Shown: positions 55,199-63,576 of the stretch, piece after piece | How the letters are laid out: each line of letters begins with the position of its first letter | Position numbering within the stretch: the stretch's first letter is position 1 | Origin: Streptomyces sp. NBC_00154 | GTDB taxonomy: Bacteria; Actinomycetota; Actinomycetes; Streptomycetales; Streptomycetaceae | NCBI RefSeq assembly: GCF_026342835.1 | Contig: NZ_JAPEMI010000001.1 | Span: forward strand, 4,594,501 to 4,658,500 | Length of the DNA: 64,000 nucleotides | Direction: 5' to 3' | The notes under the pieces: generated by a model | Databases searched by the model: none | What the model was told of the DNA's origin: nothing | What the model saw: only the letters and a program-made list of their open reading frames with translations | Translations under genes and position numbers: made by a program

Positions 55199-55630
55199 AT
55201 GGACCGTCTGGACAGGGAAATCCTCAGCGTCCTCCAGGAGGACGCGCGGATCTCGTACCGCGATCTGGGGGTACGGGTCGGCCTCAGTGCCAACGCCGCG
55301 GCCGACCGGGTGCGGCGGCTGCGCCGCGACGGCGTGATCCGCGGCTTCACCGTGATCATCGACCCGGCCGCCGACACCCGAACGGGCCTGGTCGTCTTCA
55401 TCGATGTGACGCTGCGTATCGACACGACCAACGAGGTGTTCGAACGGGCGGTTCTCGCCCTGCCCGGCATCACCGAAGTGGTGCACGTGACGGGCGGGCA
55501 CGACTACCTCGTACGGGCCACGGTCGCCGACACCGCCGCCCTGGACGGACTGCTGCGCCGGCTCAAGCGGGAAGCGGGCGTCGCCCACTCCAGCACCCGG
55601 GTCGCGCTCAGAGCGGCGCCTGCCAGGTGA
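55199..55630 (+). CDS. Lrp/AsnC-family regulator
   Basis: 143 aa: N-terminal helix-turn-helix (LDREILSVLQEDARISYRDL, VGLSANAAADRVRRLRRDGV) and C-terminal RAM domain (GITEVVHVTGGHDYLVRATV). Responds to amino acids or similar effectors. GACAAT (55187-55192) is 6 nt before the ATG, so probably leaderless. Divergent from narK, tail-overlapping the sensor kinase by 23 bp; it may control narK or another neighbour. Confidence 0.93.
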   Translation: MDRLDREILSVLQEDARISYRDLGVRVGLSANAAADRVRRLRRDGVIRGFTVIIDPAADTRTGLVVFIDVTLRIDTTNEVFERAVLALPGITEVVHVTGGHDYLVRATVADTAALDGLLRRLKREAGVAHSSTRVALRAAPAR

Positions 55631-57197
55631 ACGTCGTGGAGCGCGAGCCGTCGTCGCCGCGCCCGTCGTCGGCGACCGCCAGCCGGACTGCGGCCCGCCC
55701 GTCGGGCAGCCGTGCCGTCGCGTCCACCTCCACCTCGATGGCCGACACCCCGGTCCGCCGGTGGGCCGCCGCGAGCGCGCCGCGCAAAGCCGCGAGGAGC
55801 TGCCGGTCCGCGGGCTGCCGCACGAGTGAGTCCACCGCCCCGGTGAACTGCACCGACGGCTGGAAGCCGAGGACGGAGGCCGCGCCCCCGGTCTCCCGGA
55901 GCACCCGGCCGCGAAAGGTGCTGGGTGCCTCGGTGGGCGGCTGCTGGAGGGCGAAGATCGCGGTCCGTACTTCCTGAATGGTGGAGTTCAGCTCGTCGAC
56001 GGCCTGGGTGAGCAGCTCGTCCGTCTCCGGGGCGGCCGCCCGGCGGCGGGTCGACTCCAGCATCATCTCGGTCGCGAAGAGCCTCTGGACGACGAGATCG
56101 TGCAGATCGCGGGCGATCCGGTCACGGTCCTCGTACACCGCGAGCTGTTCCCTGTTGTGCTGGGCGTCCGCCAGCACCAGGGCGAGCGCGGCCTGCGAGG
56201 CGAACTGGGAGGCCAGTAGCCGGTCCACGGCCGTGTACGGGCGGCCGCCGCGCCGCCGGGGCAGTGCGAGGGTGCCGATGAGCCTGCCGCCGCTCTGCAA
56301 CGGCAGCATCATGCTGGGACCGAACCGGGTGCGCACATGTGTCGTCATCCGCGGATCCGTCGCCGAGTCGTCGATGAAGACCGGCTCTCCGCCCAGCAGC
56401 TGCACCAGCACGGGGGAGCCCGGCTCGATGGTGGTGCCGACGATGCCGGCCGGGTCGTCGAGCGTGGACGCGGTGACGATCTCCATCCCGCCGTCCTCGG
56501 TCGGCTGGAGGATCACCCCGGCCGAGGCATCGGCGAGAATGCGGGCCTGCTCGGCAACGGTCATCAATGCGTCCGTCGCGTTCGTGCCGCCCAGCAGGGC
56601 CGTGGTGACGGCTGCCGCGCCCTCGATCCAGCGCTCCCGCTGGCAGACCGTCTCGTACAGCCGGGCGTTGCCGATCGCGATCCCTGCCTGAGCGGCGAGG
56701 ACCCGCAGCAGCGCCATGTCCGTGTCGGTGAAGTGCCCGGTGCGTTTCTCGGTGAGATAGAGATTGCCGAACACCTCGCTGTGCACCCGGATGGGTGCCC
56801 CGAGGAAGGACCGCATCCGTGGATGGCCGGGCGGCACGCCGCTGGAGCGCGGGTCGGCGGTCAGATCGTCCGAGCGCAGCGGTTCGGGTTCCTCGACGAG
56901 CACGCCGAGCAGCCCCGAGTGCCCGTCGGGGAAGCGGCCGATGCGCTGCCGTTCGGCATCGGTCAGACCGGAGGTGAACAGTTCGGTGATGGTGTCGCGG
57001 TGGGGGTCGAGGACACCGAGCGCGCCGTACCGGGCCTCGGTGAGCGCGGTGGCGGTGTCCACGATCTGCTGGAGGGTGGCCCGCAGTTCGAGATCGGTGC
57101 CGACGCTGAGCACCGCTTCCAGGAGTATCGGCAGCTTGCGGGGTCTGCTGCTCGGGGGCCCGCCCGCCGGACCCCGGCCTTCGCTCTCGAAAGTCAT
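55608..57197 (-). CDS. GAF-domain sensor histidine kinase with a weak ATPase domain
   Basis: 529 aa: two GAF domains (about 40-185, 205-345) and a HisKA_3 dimerisation helix with His366 (DRDRIARDLHDLVVQRLF), as in DevS/DosS. In the ATPase domain the expected Asn-box (E-x2-N) reads RGALAAAHRR, and only VADDGRG of the G1 box is recognisable, so kinase activity is doubtful. No response regulator adjoins it. It precedes mbl in the same orientation, 18 bp away, suggesting a shared transcript. Confidence 0.87.
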   Translation of the reverse strand: MTFESEGRGPAGGPPSSRPRKLPILLEAVLSVGTDLELRATLQQIVDTATALTEARYGALGVLDPHRDTITELFTSGLTDAERQRIGRFPDGHSGLLGVLVEEPEPLRSDDLTADPRSSGVPPGHPRMRSFLGAPIRVHSEVFGNLYLTEKRTGHFTDTDMALLRVLAAQAGIAIGNARLYETVCQRERWIEGAAAVTTALLGGTNATDALMTVAEQARILADASAGVILQPTEDGGMEIVTASTLDDPAGIVGTTIEPGSPVLVQLLGGEPVFIDDSATDPRMTTHVRTRFGPSMMLPLQSGGRLIGTLALPRRRGGRPYTAVDRLLASQFASQAALALVLADAQHNREQLAVYEDRDRIARDLHDLVVQRLFATEMMLESTRRRAAAPETDELLTQAVDELNSTIQEVRTAIFALQQPPTEAPSTFRGRVLRETGGAASVLGFQPSVQFTGAVDSLVRQPADRQLLAALRGALAAAHRRTGVSAIEVEVDATARLPDGRAAVRLAVADDGRGDDGSRSTTFTWQAPL

Positions 57198-57215
57198 CCG
57201 CCGCCCCGGCGGTCG

Positions 57216-58253
57216 TCAGGCGACCAGCGGGTTGAGGACCATCGGCTCGACCTTGCCGTCCAGCATGGCGCCGAGCCCCAGGACGGCGCACACATCGGGG
57301 CGCTCCGCGATGTGCACCGGCATGCCCGTCGCATCGCGCAGCATCTGGTCGAGCCCGGGCAGCAGCGCACTGCCGCCGACCATCATGATCCCGCAGTCCG
57401 CGAGGTCGGCCACCAGATCGGGCGGGCAGTGGCGCAACACCTTGCCGAGACCGTCGAGGACCGCGGTCAGCGGGGTGTGGATGGCACGCCGCACGGCGGC
57501 GGTGTCGACCTGCACCGAGCGGGCCAGGCCGGTCACCACGTCACGGCCGTGGATCTCGGTCACGGCGGGCCCGTGCGGGGTCAGGCCGTTGCCGCTGAGG
57601 GCCAGCTGCAACGGGCGTACCGACTGGCTCGGCAGCATCAACTCGTGCTGCTGGCGCAGATGCTGGATCACCGCGTGGTCGATGGCGTCGCCGCCGATCG
57701 GGATCCGTACGGCGGTCACGATCGAACCGAGCGAGAGCACGGCGATCTGCGTGGTCGCCGCCCCGCACACCATGATCATGCTCCCGACAGGTTGCTCGAC
57801 CGGGAGGTCGCAGCCGACCGCCGCGGCAAGCAGGGTGTCGACCAGCTCGACCCGCCGGGCGCCGAGCCCGACCAGGGTCTCGATGGTGGCGCGCTGGGCG
57901 AGCGGATCGCTGTCGTGCGGGGTGCAGGCGGCGGCGCGCAGCCGCGGCTTGCGGCGCAGCTGACGGCGGAGCTTCTCGCCGAGCAGATGGCGGAGCATGC
58001 GCTGGGCCATTTCGATGTCGATGACGCTCCCGCCGGAGACCGGGCGGACCACCCGGATGTAGTCGGGGGTGCGGCCCGTCATCTTCTCGGCGAGCTCACC
58101 GACGGCGATGAGCGAACCGCTACGGGTGTTGATGGCGGCGGCACTCGGTTCGTCGACGACGAGCCCGAGCCCTTTGATGTACACGCGGGTCCGGGCGGCC
58201 CCGAGGTCGACGGCGACGTGGCAGCGGCGCAACTGCTCAAGACTGACGGTCAC
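57216..58253 (-). CDS. mbl: MreB-like actin homologue (Mbl)
   Basis: 345 aa actin-fold protein. CHVAVDLGAARTRVYIKGLG replaces the canonical DLGTANT phosphate loop, and MVCGAATTQIAVLSLGSIV replaces DIGGGTTEVAVIS, so nucleotide binding may be weakened; the C-terminal GGSALLPGLDQML is conserved. In S. coelicolor, Mbl (SCO2451) works with MreB in spore wall assembly. GTG 58253 has GGGAGA upstream. Likely translated with the sensor kinase. Confidence 0.87.
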   Translation of the reverse strand: MTVSLEQLRRCHVAVDLGAARTRVYIKGLGLVVDEPSAAAINTRSGSLIAVGELAEKMTGRTPDYIRVVRPVSGGSVIDIEMAQRMLRHLLGEKLRRQLRRKPRLRAAACTPHDSDPLAQRATIETLVGLGARRVELVDTLLAAAVGCDLPVEQPVGSMIMVCGAATTQIAVLSLGSIVTAVRIPIGGDAIDHAVIQHLRQQHELMLPSQSVRPLQLALSGNGLTPHGPAVTEIHGRDVVTGLARSVQVDTAAVRRAIHTPLTAVLDGLGKVLRHCPPDLVADLADCGIMMVGGSALLPGLDQMLRDATGMPVHIAERPDVCAVLGLGAMLDGKVEPMVLNPLVA

Positions 58254-58382
58254 GGCAGGTCTCCCGGGAGCGCTGATGGGGGTGCCGGCGGTGGCCGGCC
58301 CTCTTCGCATCGTGCGGCGCGCGCGGTGCCGCCGCCCGCTGGGATGGGCCATCAGGGGGCGCGGAGCCGGCGGACTGCCAGG

Positions 58383-58958
58383 TCAGGGTTGGGGTGTGCC
58401 CTGGAGCAGTCGCTGGAACAGCCCCCAGGTGAACTCGGCGACGTACGGCGCACCCGTCCGGGGGTCGGTGATCGCGAGCGCCCACCGGGTCGGTGCGCTG
58501 CCCTCCATCGGGCGGGCCGGCGGGAAGGCCCGGGCGACCTCGTCGACAGTGCACGACCAGGGGTGCAGATCGTCGGTCGTGCGGAGCTCGGGGCCGGTCG
58601 CCCCCGGGGCTCTGACCAGCCACTCGTTCCATACGGCCCCGCCCGGTGCGACCATCACCTCGAATCGCAGCTCCGGCCAGAGCGGCACCGGCCAGAGCAG
58701 GGCGTCGCACTCCAGATCGCCGATCCGGCGGTGTACGGAGGACTCGGGTTCGCCCAGCACCGAGCGGTAGCGGCGCAACGAGCCGCGGCCGCGGGGCGCC
58801 CGCACCATCGCCTGCCAGCGGCGGTTGGCCTCTCGCATCTCGGCGAGCGAGGCGCTGAGCTCGTGCCGGGCGTCCTCGACGAGGCCGGGCTGGTGGTCGG
58901 CCATCCGGCGGAGCAGGACGAGCTGGAACTCGAGTGGACCAAAAGGGGCGACGGTCAT
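58383..58958 (-). CDS. Hypothetical protein upstream of mbl, 191 aa
   Basis: No domain recognised. Trp-rich, mixed alpha/beta composition (WQAMVRAPRGRGSL, LLWPVPLWPELRFEVMVAPG, GGAVWNEWLVRAPG), soluble by eye. ATG 58958 is chosen since the longer frame has no hydrophobic or conserved start. Same strand as mbl with about 130 bp between, and divergent from the zinc-ribbon membrane protein, so it belongs to the cell-shape neighbourhood by position only. Confidence 0.72.
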   Translation of the reverse strand: MTVAPFGPLEFQLVLLRRMADHQPGLVEDARHELSASLAEMREANRRWQAMVRAPRGRGSLRRYRSVLGEPESSVHRRIGDLECDALLWPVPLWPELRFEVMVAPGGAVWNEWLVRAPGATGPELRTTDDLHPWSCTVDEVARAFPPARPMEGSAPTRWALAITDPRTGAPYVAEFTWGLFQRLLQGTPQP

Positions 58959-59036
58959 GGAATTGACGTTTCCACACAGGATCCTCACGTGAGCGGCTTT
59001 CTCTGTTGTCCTATCGGCACTTAATCTTCGGGCGCC

Positions 59037-59990
59037 ATGGATTACTGCCACCCGTGTCAGCGGCATCTCAACGGCGCCCTCGCCTGTGCCGGGTGCGGAA
59101 CCCCCGCCGAGGCGCTGAGCCACTACGCCACGCCCGCCCTCTCCGGCCACGAACCGGACGCGGAGCGTGTGAAAGCCCTGCCGTCAGCGCCGGGCGGACG
59201 TCGCCGCCGGTCCCGCGGCGCTACCGAGCCTGCCCCGGGCGGCCGCGGTGCGCGCGGGTCCGGAGGCAGACGCGGGTCCGCGAATGCGCGCGCATCGGGC
59301 GGCTCGCGTCGAGCGCGCCGGGACGAGCGAGACGGCATGGACGAGCGCGCTGCCGGGGACGAGCTCGTCGCCGGGGAGGAGCTTGTCGCCAGGGACGAGC
59401 TTGTCGCGAGGGATCAGCGTGGCGGCCGGGGCGGACGAGGCGCCAGAGGGCAACGTGGCGGCCGGGGAGGGCGCGGCCGTCGTTCGCACCGCCGTCGCGG
59501 CCGGACCGCCCTGCTCGCCGTCCTCGGTGTCGTGCTCGCCGCCGGGGCGCTGAGCCTCGCCGAGCTGGCCATCGAACCGAAGGGCGACGACGGCGCCTCG
59601 GACTACGTACGCGAGGCCACCGACGTCACGACCGCGCCGGCGCCGAAACCCTCGTCGAGTCACGACATCGACCGCCCCGGACCGGTGGACAGCCCCTCCA
59701 CCGTCCCCTCCACCGACGCGCACACCTCCGGCACCGTCCGTCCGGGCACTGGGACCGGCACCGGCGCCGGTGCCCCCGGAGGTGCGGGCTCCGGCCCGCC
59801 CGCGGCCACCATCACGCCCTCCGACGGTGCCACGTCCTCCACGGATCCGTCGTCCGGACCGAGTCCTTCCGGATCGCCTCGCGACCCGTCGGGTACCCCG
59901 ACCGGCAACCCGTCGCAGCCCCCGAACCCCGCGCCGCCCAAGCCCAGCCCGACCAAGACCGAGTCGTGCTGGCTCATTTTCTGCTTCTGA
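59037..59990 (+). CDS. Zinc-ribbon, single-pass membrane protein with disordered tails
   Basis: 317 aa: N-terminal Cys4-x2-Cys7...Cys17-x2-Cys20 ribbon, a cytoplasmic Arg/Gly-rich part with a short repeat (GDELVAGEELVARDELVARD, 108-127) and RGG clusters (128-148), one transmembrane helix (157-178), then a Pro/Ser/Thr-rich outside tail ending in a Cys312/Cys316 pair. Not a known enzyme. TAATCT lies 9 nt before the ATG. Its stop codon joins repeat-element copy 3. Confidence 0.8.
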   Translation: MDYCHPCQRHLNGALACAGCGTPAEALSHYATPALSGHEPDAERVKALPSAPGGRRRRSRGATEPAPGGRGARGSGGRRGSANARASGGSRRARRDERDGMDERAAGDELVAGEELVARDELVARDQRGGRGGRGARGQRGGRGGRGRRSHRRRGRTALLAVLGVVLAAGALSLAELAIEPKGDDGASDYVREATDVTTAPAPKPSSSHDIDRPGPVDSPSTVPSTDAHTSGTVRPGTGTGTGAGAPGGAGSGPPAATITPSDGATSSTDPSSGPSPSGSPRDPSGTPTGNPSQPPNPAPPKPSPTKTESCWLIFCF

Positions 59991-60147
59991 GGGCTGTCCC
60001 GTGATCCCTGGTGGATCAGCGTGCGGCGTCGGATGCGGTGTATCGCGAGGCGGAGGGCGTCCTCGTACGGGGCGTGTTCGGGCGTTCCGGCAACGCGGGG
60101 AGGTGCCGTGGCTGTCGTGCGCCCGCCAGGGATTACGGGACACCCCT
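59990..60147. mobile_element. Inverted-repeat element, copy 3 (complete)
   Basis: 158 bp with 22-bp terminal inverted repeats (AGGGCTGTCCCGTGATCCCT at the left end) matching at 20 of 22 positions. No coding capacity. Its first base is the last base of the preceding TGA; it sits between convergent genes, so it may also work as a terminator. Confidence 0.8.
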
Positions 60148-60160
60148 CGGGCCTGCAGCT

Positions 60161-60598
60161 CTAGGACTCCGTGTCCACGCCCAGCATCCGTCGCAGCAGG
60201 TCCCGCAGCACCGCACGCTCCGCGTGCGACAGCTCGGCGAGCGGCTCGCGTGCGAAGCCGAGCGACTCGCGGAGCTGCAGCGCGGTCCGGGCACCCTTCT
60301 CCGTCGCGGCGGCCAGCTTCACCCGCCGGTCGGCCGGGTCGGGCCGACGCTCCACCAGGCCACGCGTCTCCAGCCGGTCGACGATCCCCGTCACGTTCGA
60401 CGGCTCGCACTTCAGCTTCTGGGCGATCTTGCGCATCGGCGTCGGCTCCAGGGAGAGCAGCCCGAGGACCCGGGCCTGCGCACCGGTGAGCGAGTGCGCG
60501 GCCGCGGCCCGGTCGTACTCCTCGTAGTAGCGCGCCACGACCGTGCCGATGAGCTCGACGACTTCGAGGGTCAGTGGGTCTGTTCGCGTGGTGGCCAT
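60161..60598 (-). CDS. MarR-family transcriptional regulator
   Basis: 145 aa winged-helix dimer: LTGAQARVLGLLSLEPTPMR, KLKCEPSNVTGIVDRLETRG (recognition helix) and the wing RRPDPADRRVKLAAAT. Not OhrR, because the reactive N-terminal Cys is missing. TATCCT lies 7 nt before the ATG, giving a likely leaderless mRNA. Divergent from the MDR reductase and probably controls it. Confidence 0.92.
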   Translation of the reverse strand: MATTRTDPLTLEVVELIGTVVARYYEEYDRAAAAHSLTGAQARVLGLLSLEPTPMRKIAQKLKCEPSNVTGIVDRLETRGLVERRPDPADRRVKLAAATEKGARTALQLRESLGFAREPLAELSHAERAVLRDLLRRMLGVDTES

Positions 60599-60620
60599 GA
60601 CACCCAGGATACCCAGTTAC

Positions 60621-60652
60621 TTGACAACATGAAATATTCAGGAGCATGGTTG
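60621..60652 (+). promoter_or_regulatory. Promoter of the MDR reductase with possible MarR site
   Basis: TTGACA (60621-60626), 18-bp spacer, CATGGT (60645-60650). CAACATG (60625-60631) and CATGGTTG (60645-60652) are imperfect inverted arms over the promoter, suited to a MarR dimer. Confidence 0.55.
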
Positions 60653-60758
60653 TTTCACGTCATGAAGCATTTCTGCGACGGAACCCGGCGGTCCGAACCC
60701 GGCGGGACCCGGCGAAACGCTTCCCCCACTCGTAGGACATCGAGGAGAACCCGAGCCC

Positions 60759-61778
60759 ATGTCTGCAGCACTTCCCACGTCGAGCCGTGAATGGCACCTT
60801 GTCGCCCGCCCCCACGGCTGGCCGAAGGCCGAGGATTTCGCGCTGCGTGAGGCCCCGGTCACCGCTCCCGCCGAGGGCCGTGTCCTCGTCCGCAATCTGC
60901 ACTTCTCGGTCGACCCGTACATGCGGGGACGGATGAACGACGTGAAGTCGTACACCCCGCCCTTCAAGCTGGATCACCCCATGGAAGGCGGCGCGGTCGG
61001 CGAGGTCATCGCCTCCAACGCCGAGGGGATCGCGGTCGGTGACCACGTCCTGCACGGTCTGGGCTGGCGCGAGTACGCCGACGTCCCGGCCCAGCACGCC
61101 GTCAAGGTCGACCCGGACCTGGCCCCGCTCTCCGCCTACCTCGGTGTGCTCGGCATGACCGGGCTCACCGCCTACGCGGGCCTCTTCGAGGTCGCGTCCT
61201 TCAAGGAGGGCGACGCCGTCTTCGTCTCCGGTGCCGCCGGTGCCGTCGGCAGCCAGGTCGGCCAGATGGCGAAGCTCAGGGGCGCCTCGCGGGTCATCGG
61301 CTCGGCCGGATCCGACGAGAAGGTCAAGCTCCTCGTCGAGGAGTACGGCTTCGACGCCGCCTTCAACTACAAGAACGGCCCGGTTGCCGAGCAGCTGCGC
61401 CAGGCCGCCCCCGACGGCATCGACGTCTACTTCGACAACGTCGGCGGCGAGCACCTCGAAGCGGCGATCTCCTCGCTCCATGTGCACGGCCGCGCCACCA
61501 TCTGCGGAATGATCGCCCAGTACAACGCGACCGAGCCGACCCCCGGCCCGCGCAACCTCGCTCTCGTCATCGGCAAGCGGCTGCGTCTGCAGGGCATGCT
61601 CGTCGGCGACCACGCCGCGCTCCAGCCGCAGTTCGTCCAGGAGGTCGCCGGCTGGCTGGCCTCCGGTGAGCTGAAGTACCGCGAGACCGTCGTCGAGGGC
61701 ATCGAGAACGGCTTCGATGCGTTCCTCGGCCTGATGCGCGGCGAGAACACCGGAAAGATGATCGTTTCCCTCGGCTGA
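60759..61778 (+). CDS. NADP-dependent MDR oxidoreductase (LTB4 dehydrogenase type)
   Basis: 339 aa zinc-independent medium-chain reductase: FSVDPYMRGRMND, GMTGLTAYAGLFEV, VSGAAGAVGSQVGQMAKLRG (NADP fold), DVYFDNVGGEHLEAAI. Reduces alpha,beta-unsaturated carbonyls. GAGGAGAA precedes the ATG. The divergent MarR and following ohr gene point to electrophile or oxidant defence. Confidence 0.95.
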   Translation: MSAALPTSSREWHLVARPHGWPKAEDFALREAPVTAPAEGRVLVRNLHFSVDPYMRGRMNDVKSYTPPFKLDHPMEGGAVGEVIASNAEGIAVGDHVLHGLGWREYADVPAQHAVKVDPDLAPLSAYLGVLGMTGLTAYAGLFEVASFKEGDAVFVSGAAGAVGSQVGQMAKLRGASRVIGSAGSDEKVKLLVEEYGFDAAFNYKNGPVAEQLRQAAPDGIDVYFDNVGGEHLEAAISSLHVHGRATICGMIAQYNATEPTPGPRNLALVIGKRLRLQGMLVGDHAALQPQFVQEVAGWLASGELKYRETVVEGIENGFDAFLGLMRGENTGKMIVSLG

Positions 61779-61866
61779 CAGCCGTTCGCCGTCACCGTTA
61801 GTCTCATCCGCAGGCCGTCGCGATCGTGGGCGCGAGTTGCGGCGCTACAGCAGAGGAAACCTCAGC

Positions 61867-62295
61867 ATGGCCATTCAGGAAATAACCGTCGCGTACACCG
61901 CTGTCGCCACTGCGGAGAACGGCCGTGACGGCCGCGTCTCCTCCGACGACGGCCGGCTCGACGTCGTCGTCAACCCGCCGAAGGCGCTGGGCGGCAACGG
62001 CGCGGGCACCAACCCGGAGCAGCTCTTCGCGGCCGGCTACAGCGCCTGCTTCCAGGGCGCCCTCGGTGTGGTGGCCCGTCAGGAGAAGGCCGACATCTCC
62101 GGCTCCACCGTGACCGCCGCGGTCTCCATCGGCAAGACCGCCGAGGGTGGCTTCGGCCTGGAGGTCGCGATCTCCGCGACCATCCCGAACGTCGACACCG
62201 CCACCGCGCAGTCGCTCATCGAGAAGGCCCACCAGGTGTGCCCGTACTCGAACGCCACGCGCGGCAACATCAAGGTCGAGCTGTCGGTCGTCTGA
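61867..62295 (+). CDS. ohr: Organic hydroperoxide resistance protein (Ohr)
   Basis: 142 aa OsmC-fold peroxidase with reactive Cys61 (AGYSACFQGAL) and resolving Cys125 (VCPYSNATRGN). Reduces organic peroxides with lipoyl-dependent recycling. ATG 61867 with GAGGAAA upstream; downstream of the MDR reductase by 88 bp, so may be its own unit. No ohrR-like regulator is clear beside it. Confidence 0.93.
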   Translation: MAIQEITVAYTAVATAENGRDGRVSSDDGRLDVVVNPPKALGGNGAGTNPEQLFAAGYSACFQGALGVVARQEKADISGSTVTAAVSIGKTAEGGFGLEVAISATIPNVDTATAQSLIEKAHQVCPYSNATRGNIKVELSVV

Positions 62296-62346
62296 TCGTC
62301 CGCACTGCCTGTACGCAAGTGGGGGCCGCACCCCCCGGGGTGCGGC

Positions 62347-62653
62347 CCTCAACTGCGTACCGCCCTGCTCATCGCGCTGCTCCGCCACGCGGACCGGGTG
62401 ACCGTCGCCCGCCTCGCCCAACTGGTCGATGTGATCGCCCCGATCATGACGGAGCGAAGTCGCCCCGCACGGCTTCGACCTGGCGAAGATCGCCGAACAC
62501 CAGGTTCTCGCGGACGCCGACCCGGACGCCCGCAACACCCTCACCGATCCGGACCGCGTCACCCCGCATCCGGCGCAGGGCACGACGCTCGACGGTGCAG
62601 TGCCGAGGGCGACACTGGAACCCATGTCCTGGAACATGATCCGCCTGACCTGA
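62347..62653 (+). pseudogene. GH51 alpha-L-arabinofuranosidase remnant
   Basis: Two pieces in different frames: LLRHADRVTVARLAQLVDVI (62383-62442) and the closing LEPMSWNMIRLT before TGA at 62651-62653, with AEHQVLADADPDARNTLTDP between. Both are typical of the C-terminal region of GH51 enzymes; the N-terminal 80% is absent and a deletion/frameshift lies near 62453-62465. No start codon or ribosome site. Confidence 0.7.
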
Positions 62654-62766
62654 CCGCGGACGGATCCGACCGCGCGGAGAGCGAGGACGGAACGTCCGGG
62701 GAAGTCCGGTCCGGCCCCCAACTCCCCGGTCAACACGACCCCCACCACCCCCGTTACGCTGACGCC

Positions 62767-63555
62767 ATGCGCGATCTAGGGGTGGGTTTCAGCTATTTGA
62801 TCAAGGGGCAACGCTGGGTCGGCCGGCACGGACGCTGGTTCGGCTTCGGCCTGGTCCCCGGCCTCGTCACACTGGTCGTGTACGCGGCAGCGCTCGTCGG
62901 ACTCGGCTACGGCGCCGACGACTTCGTGGCCTGGGCGACCCCGTTCGCCGACGACTGGTCCTCGCCCTGGCTCGGCCTGCTCCGGGTCACGCTCACCGTG
63001 CTGGTCTTCGCCCTCGGGCTGTTCCTCGCCGTGATCACGTTCACCGCCGTGACGCTGCTGGTCGGCCAGCCGTTCTACGAGTCGCTCTCCGAGCAGGTGG
63101 ACCGGTCGGAGGGCGGCGACGTCCCCGAGTCCGGGCTGCCGCTCTGGCGCGAACTGTGGATCTCCGCCCGTGACAGCCTCCGCATTCTCGTGCGCGTCTC
63201 GCTGTACGCCGTACTGCTCTTCGCCCTCGGGTTCGTCCCGGTCGTCGGCCAGACGGTGGTCCCCGCGATCGGTTTCTGTGTCACCGGCTACTTCCTCGCC
63301 GAGGAGCTCACCGCGGTCGCGCTCCAGCGCCGCGGTCTGGTCCTGGCGGACCGGCTCGTCCTGCTGCGCGGCCGCCGCATGCTGACCCTCGGCTTCGGAG
63401 TACCGCTGGGACTCGCCTTCCTGGTCCCGTTCGTGGCGGTGTTCCTGATGCCGGGCGCCGTCGCCGGAGCCACCCTGCTCGCGCGGGACCTGACGGCGCC
63501 GCCCTCCGACGACGAGGACGCGGCCCCTTCCCCGTACGCCCTCAACAAGGACTGA
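62767..63555 (+). CDS. EI24/CysZ-like membrane protein
   Basis: 262 aa with about four to six hydrophobic segments: SYLIKGQRWVGRHGRWFGFG start, FTAVTLLVGQPFYESLSEQVD, GFVPVVGQTVVPAIGFCVTG. EI24 family; relatives include the sulphate importer CysZ, but many actinobacterial members are uncharacterised. TACGCT (62755-62760) is 6 nt before the ATG, so a leaderless start. Followed 21 bp later by a LysE-type gene. Confidence 0.88.
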   Translation: MRDLGVGFSYLIKGQRWVGRHGRWFGFGLVPGLVTLVVYAAALVGLGYGADDFVAWATPFADDWSSPWLGLLRVTLTVLVFALGLFLAVITFTAVTLLVGQPFYESLSEQVDRSEGGDVPESGLPLWRELWISARDSLRILVRVSLYAVLLFALGFVPVVGQTVVPAIGFCVTGYFLAEELTAVALQRRGLVLADRLVLLRGRRMLTLGFGVPLGLAFLVPFVAVFLMPGAVAGATLLARDLTAPPSDDEDAAPSPYALNKD

Positions 63556-63576
63556 GGACCGAGGAGACCCCGAGCC

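Noticed and set aside
60161..60598. MarR gene as OhrR, given ohr nearby
   Set aside because: The N-terminal reactive Cys of OhrR is absent and the gene is divergent from an MDR reductase rather than next to ohr.
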